From positions 27,773,686 through 27,837,685 of the forward strand of contig OZ022261.1 in the NCBI GenBank assembly GCA_963978905.1: a DNA stretch of 64,000 nt, given 5' to 3'. Position numbers and translations under genes: made by a program. Positions 58,270 through 64,000 of this stretch are shown here, piece after piece. The notes under the pieces were generated by a model, which was not told where the DNA came from, ran no database searches, and saw only the letters and a program-made list of their open reading frames with translations. Position 1 is the first letter of the stretch; each line of letters opens with the position of its first letter. The DNA is from Trichostrongylus colubriformis. Taxonomy: Eukaryota > Nematoda > Chromadorea > Rhabditida > Trichostrongylidae.

Positions 58270-59472
58270 AACGTCGCCACGTACGCTCATTCTTATCACT
58301 TCCAATATGAGAATGTCGTGGGTGTCGCTATACGAAATAGCGCGACGCCGCATAGGCTTCTCCTGCACCACATCAAATACAACTCCCAACAGTGAGATGA
58401 TGATTTTTCAGTTACACATGGTACCCGCAGGGTTAACGCCTGACGCGATTGGTGTTACATGAATTGATTTGCTCCGAGCTCTTATATAGTAGCCAAATAC
58501 TATAGTATATGACAGAATAAAGATGTTTGACATGTACGCGCTATGGCTGGGCTCATTAAAGATTGTCGTACCTGTAAGTAAATTTCCACAGAATTATTGT
58601 ATTACGAATGGAAGGAGGTTGGATAAAGGGTGAAAACGGGTCTCGCTTTGGTCATGACACGATCATCTACAGTAACAAAAAAGTTTTGAAGTAGAATTCG
58701 GCGCATAGTAGGTGACACCAATACTAAAAATAGTAAACAGTAGGTGACCCGCGCTGAATTGTGATGGATGCTGTAGCAAAACAGAAAATTCGTTATAAAG
58801 ACCAGATAGTTGTTGAATTCGTTCAAGGTTAAACACAATGCATATCATTCCTCACAAAGGATCCCTTCGAACGCTCGGACTCATAAAAAGGTTTACGCTT
58901 TGGTCAAGCTCTGACTCCGTTCCTCATTCTGAGACTTACGGGATCTGCGGGGAAGTGAAAACTGACTAATATTGGAACTGACATTTTTCATGGTTCCAGA
59001 AGGGAGGAAATAATTATTAATTATGAGCACGCATGTCTTCTTTTTGTCATCATATTTCATCAAGGATCATAATAATGGCATAATTACAGACTTGCGAATC
59101 CCTTGGGAACGTCATTAGTATCGAATTTAAAACGAGTATGAACAAAACAAGGGAAAATAGAAGTTATCTAGAAACCCTTACCTTGCAAAGAAAATTTTGG
59201 AAAACTTGCCAGTTACATCGATTCGAGTACAAATAATGTACTTCGAATGCTTAGCTTCAAACCAATTTGGTATAAATTTTTTTGACCGAATTTTCTGCGT
59301 CGTTACCTTCATCAGAGCCTGGAAAAGCGAGGCCTCTGAGGAAGCCTCCTTTGAAAACTATTTCAAATTAGAAAATAGTTCGACAGGTTCATAAAGCGGG
59401 GGAAACAATGCCATAACAATTTGACAACTAACCCCTTTAAGTGTGTCAACCGCAGAACTCCACCTGCCACCC

Positions 59473-60020
59473 TTAAAGACAGTGTTAGGGATAATGTGAT
59501 AAGGAATCTCAAAAGAAGTCATTTAGTGAAAAACTACGGGTCTGAAAGGCAGGCCTATGCATGGCGAAATCCCCCGCGGAAGGCGCCCCCTCGAGCTGTG
59601 GCAGAGGCGGCCTCGTCAGGGCAAGCCGCCTTGGTTTAGGGCAGCCCGCCTCCAGGCGACGTGATTAGTGGTTGGTTACGGTGAGGTTGGTGAAGGAGTT
59701 CGGCAGGATTGAAAGTATCGCGGCGCGCTTTCTCACTTTTAGCTTGAAGCTCACCACATGAAATTAGATGCTATCGCATTTTCGAACATCCCTTCATGTT
59801 TACGTCTTGGTAATGCCAATGGAAAACCTATGCGGACTACCAGCCTCTTGACGGAAAGGTCGTCCGCGTCTAGAACCAACGGTGGGAAGGGGTCCTATTT
59901 CTCGGGTATTTGGCCATTTCCATACGTTTTTTCTCCACTGTTCTGTTACTAGGCATCTCGACTTTCATATTCACAACTTCTTTTACTTTTCGTCCGAATT
60001 TCCCGTCAAGCTGTCTTTAA
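59473..60020. repeat. TTAA-type repeat, uninterrupted relative of 48431-50073
   Basis: The left end is TTAAAGACAGTGTTAGGG and the right end AGCTGTCTTTAA. Shared internal stretches with the other copy include GCGGCGCGCTTTCTCA and TTTTAGCTTGAAGC. It has no mariner at the equivalent position (about 59771). Confidence 0.7.
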
Positions 60021-60944
60021 CCAGAACAAGAGGGGTTCAAGTAGATAGTAGGTATGGGTTTGACCTACTGGATCATCCCCAGAGTTTTTCTTATGAGAGG
60101 TCAAGGTTCAAACAGTAATCAATAATGTTGATGAATAGGTTCAGACGGCGCACCGGGGGTTTCGTGTGCTATTGGAAGGTTTAACCAGGACAAACTCCTT
60201 CAAGCGCTCCCTCAATCAATAATCTTGGGGTGGCAGGTGGACCTTCGTTAAGGGCATTGCTGAGATCTAGCCGCTAATTTTCTATGACATCTCCGATTTG
60301 ATGACAATGTCGAAATATCTTTGTAGATTAAAATAGCAATGAAAAAGAGTCCATAAAGGCATAGTTGTTATAGGCCTTAAGAGATGTGACAACGCCAGAA
60401 CCCCAGCCAAGAATGAACCACTCTTGGGTGGAACTATGCATTAGAAGTACCTCATTTGGAAAAACCATGCCAAGATTCATAGAAGGTCATAAATATCGAT
60501 TAGTGAGCCATTCCAAACAAAAAAGTGCTATGTTCGGTTACAAAAAATTCGAAAAATATGCGAGTCGAGTCCTTCCCTCGGCCATATTTTCGACCTAACT
60601 TGACATGAAAAGACCCTGCCCAAGTTTGAACGTAGAAAGATGCATTCTGAATCAAAGTTAAAGATGGATCGAAGCGTCATGAACACCATATACCTGTAGT
60701 GTAGGTACTCGCTAGTGAAGCAGCAAAAACGTCTAATGGGTTGAGTTCGGCGCCCGACGATAGTGAAGGTCATCGGGGAACAAGTCATCTTTTGTGTATG
60801 CGGCGTGTAAATGATTCAATGCAAAACAATGTTGTTTTTTGATATAACAAAGAAAAAATTCTGCATGATGAAGCATTTAAAGAAGGATTTGAATACTTTC
60901 CGAAACTTGGACGACATATGAACTCAACATGACTTATCTGAATA

Positions 60945-61190
60945 CCAGTTGGCTAGGCAAACATAATTGTGCGCGCAACATCTTTGGTGTCAGTGGATCG
61001 ATCGGGATTATTTTTTTCGATAAATCTACTCAATACCCATTACCACATCACGCCCCGCCCATTGTGGGCGGATACTCTCACTCTAACTGCGTTTGAGATA
61101 GCTAGGACACTGATCACTTCTGCCCGATTATTCCTTTTCAAGGCTGCGTCGAAACCGAGTTAAGAATTTTTGTTGTACGGACCCCCACTC
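60945..61190 (+). repeat. Dispersed repeat, copy 2 of a pair with 22005-22260
   Basis: Same ordered blocks as the copy at 22005-22260, with substitutions and small indels. A third GGGCGG-type block follows at about 61310-61350. Confidence 0.6.
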
Positions 61191-62083
61191 AGGGTGCGCT
61201 CCGCCCACTCTGTCCAGGCCCTGCCCCTTTCATGGGTACGCATGGCCGACCTCAGCCATCTTTTCCTACGTTTGAAGCATTTTCTACTTTTCGAACGATT
61301 TTTGATCCAAGGACGGGGCGTTCCAGACCACGCTCCGCCCAGTGTGGGCTGCAAACTGTAGACGGCTCTGTAAAAAATCGAAAAAATCGATTGTATTGCG
61401 CAACATAGCAGAAATGATTACCATCGAGTGACTACCCTTGGTCGCCTCACCAGTCGCCCCAAGAGTTCCGAAATATTACAAAAACAAGAGCGTGCCTGTA
61501 CACCACAGTGAGTTAGTTGTCGTGTTACCCTGTCACCGTATGCGACGGGTCCCTGTTGGACCTGCTGTGCACTATTTGCCCGCGAAACGATGCAATCACC
61601 GCCTCCTGACATGGTATGACCCAATTCGAGTGTTCTGTTTCATGATTCAAACCGAGGCCTTTCTCTCACAATCCAGCATTTTTTCTTTCGACGCCAAATC
61701 TTGCTCACATTCACTCGTCCAGCTACTTCAGCTCCATTCTGACTTCCTTGGAACCACCTTACCTTACTTCCAAAGGTTCCTTGACTAGTGCTGTCTTAGG
61801 ATGGAAGTGTCTCACAGCCTGTATGTGTTACAGCACACAGTACTCTAATATGGCGTGAAAATGATGTTAAAGACACGCTGGGGATATGAAGAGCCTAATG
61901 AGCGTTCATTCAGTCAACATACGGAGTAGATCTCAGCTATAGTCTTGTAGTGATCCTGATATATATGTAGATTCCAAACTTCTTCATCGAGCTTTTTTTA
62001 TAAAGTCTCTATTTCTAAATGACTCGCTAATCGCTTCAGGACCCCACTATATACGGCGCCCCTGGCTTGCATGCATCGCATCG

Positions 62084-62693
62084 CACGCGTGTGTACCCTA
62101 TGTCGAAAAATCGCTTCGCGGCGTCGCACCGCGGAGTCATCAGCACGACTTCCCGCTGTCAGCTGGAGTACCGCTCAGGACCCAAAATTATGAATCCGTG
62201 GGAGCCCTTTGAAAAAAGCTGCATTTGTTGTGTTTTGATCACTGGGAACCATGATGCAGTGATGTAGACTGTATGATTGCAGGGTGTTATCGTAAGCATC
62301 TTGAACGGGTATTTGAGGGGTCAAATTGCACTCTTAGAATAATATTTTGTTTTTTTAGTTTTGTCTGAGCCTTAGTGTTTGGAGGTGATTCCTTCCCCTT
62401 CTAGGCTAGGGTAATTAATGTCTATATTTAGTTTTTGTTGTTGAGTTTAGTTGTTTTAGACACCCAAAAATCGAACTGTGGTGAAGAGAGCAGGGGGCAT
62501 AAAACAAGAAACGGCAACAAACAAGAAAGTAAACAACATCAACTCAAAAAACGCTTAATAATCTGTCTCCAAATAACTACTTCGGGCATCAAACTTCAGA
62601 GGGCTCGTACGCCACACGCGAAAAACAAAATCGCTATTACCGCGCCGCTCGCCCTGGGCGCCCACGCGATTTTTCGACATAAGGCTTCAAACC
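62084..62693. mobile_element. Probable foldback copy of the GTGTACCCTTATGTC family
   Basis: The inverted ends contain GTGTGTACCCTATGTCGAAAAATCGC and GCGATTTTTCGACATAAGG, with a GCGGCGTCGCAC block near the left. No clear target duplication was seen. A lone half-copy lies at about 47960-48075, and a small diverged copy at 5938-6113. Confidence 0.5.
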
Positions 62694-64000
62694 CGTGCTC
62701 CTTGACTAATCGCCAGGCCCAGCGACTTCTAAGGTTTGATGGTAGGTGCTAGACGGTGGAAACTGCCTTGTTTCACTAAGTAATTGCACAGACCAGCTGC
62801 CTTTGCTGCGATGAGCAGTTAAGGTCAAATGTGAAGCTATCATCAGAAAAGTTTATTTCTCTTTACGAACTATTGCATAGAGAACTGCTTTTTGAAATCA
62901 GAGCGCAAAAGGAAAATTTATGTATTTTTCAAGGTTGTCTGACCACTAGGAAGACGCGGATGGGAAAATTGCTAAAAAAAAAATAAATGAACTGAAGGCT
63001 GTCATCAAAATAAGCGTATACTGTAGAAATCTATCAATAGAGAAGGAAGATTTTCATCTTGACGGTGTCGTTGAACAACGAAACACAACTGCTCGTCGCT
63101 GATTACTGCCCACTGCCAGTATTTAATTGAATGCGCACAATTAGCGAAATTCGCCTATTCACTATTCGCTATTCTTGGCTGAATGAGCAAGTGATGAACA
63201 GACAAGCTCTGCACAGCACTGAATCAACTACTGGGCAAAAGGTGGCAGCTTCCGTGTAACGAAATCGATGAAAAGCGGTTCAGACACGAAGAAACCACAG
63301 GAAAGCCAAGATAAGTACAGAATGTTGATCTGCAGCGTCACCTTGCGCCAGCGTAGCTCATAACATCGATCCATAACGGGCCTTCTATCTATCAAATGTT
63401 GAAGGTTTTATAAAAATGTTGACTTTTGAAAATGAAGTGAAGTTCAATGGTACAGTACTGAAAAAAACGAAAGGAAACAGCTATCAACACGGTAAAAATT
63501 TCTTATATGCTTTACTGATGTATCGATCGGGGCCACGCGTATCTGTGACAGGGGGGGTTACATGTTAGGCTTATTCTGAGGTGTGTTTGCCTTGACATGC
63601 GTACGGCACTGTTAAGGCGTTTGGGACGCCTCAATCAATGGAAAATGAGCCACATTTTTGAGCCGTTACCTCCAAATTACTGTGAATATGTTGATTGTAC
63701 CTTAACTGAATGCTCGTAACACCGAATCACAAAATTACCGCACCCGCAGCTTTCTGTGAAGGTCCCACCTGTTCAAAAAAGCAGAAAATGGGAGCGAAAC
63801 TGCGAAGGCCAACGCTGTGTCCTTGAAAAAAATGTTCGACCATTTTCCAGATTTCTAGTAGACGTTTGAGAGTGGTGCTAGCTACTTTGCTGGAATAGTT
63901 GTGTAGATACTGGTATGGTACTACTGTTACTACACTTAACGCCGACATTTTGTAGCTATTTCTACGTCAATCGCCATAGCAGCAGTAAATAGAGGCATGC

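Larger units (their letters stand above)
60021..64000. other. No supported gene; repeats
   Basis: Apart from the repeats at 60945-61190 and 62084-62693, only short unassigned frames were seen, for example 60386-60598 and 62435-62752. Confidence 0.5.

Overview
The window looks like nematode nuclear DNA, most likely from a clade V (strongylid or hookworm-like) parasite. Three things suggest this: short exons ending in TTTCAG-type acceptors and separated by introns of up to about 2.5 kb, an integrin-beta-family gene, and dense small non-autonomous transposons (mariner remnants, foldback elements, tRNA-like SINE fragments). The species assignment is inference. No bacterial, viral or CRISPR features were seen.

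The best-supported gene lies on the + strand at 8507-19391. Thirteen exons, all with consistent splice phases, read out a 462-residue chain. Its order is a PSI domain, an integrin-beta hybrid domain, four I-EGF modules, an acidic Pro/Glu-rich stalk, and a short hydrophobic C-terminus that ends at the stop codon like a GPI-attachment signal. The betaI (A-like) ligand-binding domain, which normally splits the hybrid domain, is absent: the two hybrid halves run straight into each other inside one exon. The beta-tail domain and the cytoplasmic NPxY tail are also missing. The product therefore looks like a ligand-domain-less, tail-less integrin-beta relative held on the outer membrane leaflet. The signal-peptide exon is not certain; one phase-compatible candidate lies at 4613-4760.

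On the minus strand, three phase-compatible exons (28614 to 25395) encode the C-terminal about 148 residues of an unrecognised multi-pass membrane protein. Weaker exon candidates lie at 8217-8459 (-), 14177-14342 (-), 30308-30553 (-), 31734-31952 (-), 32333-32671 (-), 38691-38860 (+), 40022-40228 (+), 53972-55910 (+) and 57551-57760 (-).

Most of the rest is repeats. (1) TTAA-flanked foldback elements whose ends begin AGG or AGA occur in several subfamilies, some nested in each other. (2) Mariner remnants lie at 21038-21920, 22439-23170, 45764-45975 and 48735-49853. The last is inserted in a TTAA element whose uninterrupted relative is at 59473-60020. (3) A foldback family with 9-bp flanking direct repeats occurs at 24379-24616 and 57941-58269. 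(4) Other items are a CTGGCAGGGCG foldback pair, a 116-bp near-identical inverted repeat at 28924-29324, poly-G/C-bearing repeats, an ATT microsatellite and SINE-like fragments. From about 34 to 48 kb and after 60 kb I could not support any recognised gene.
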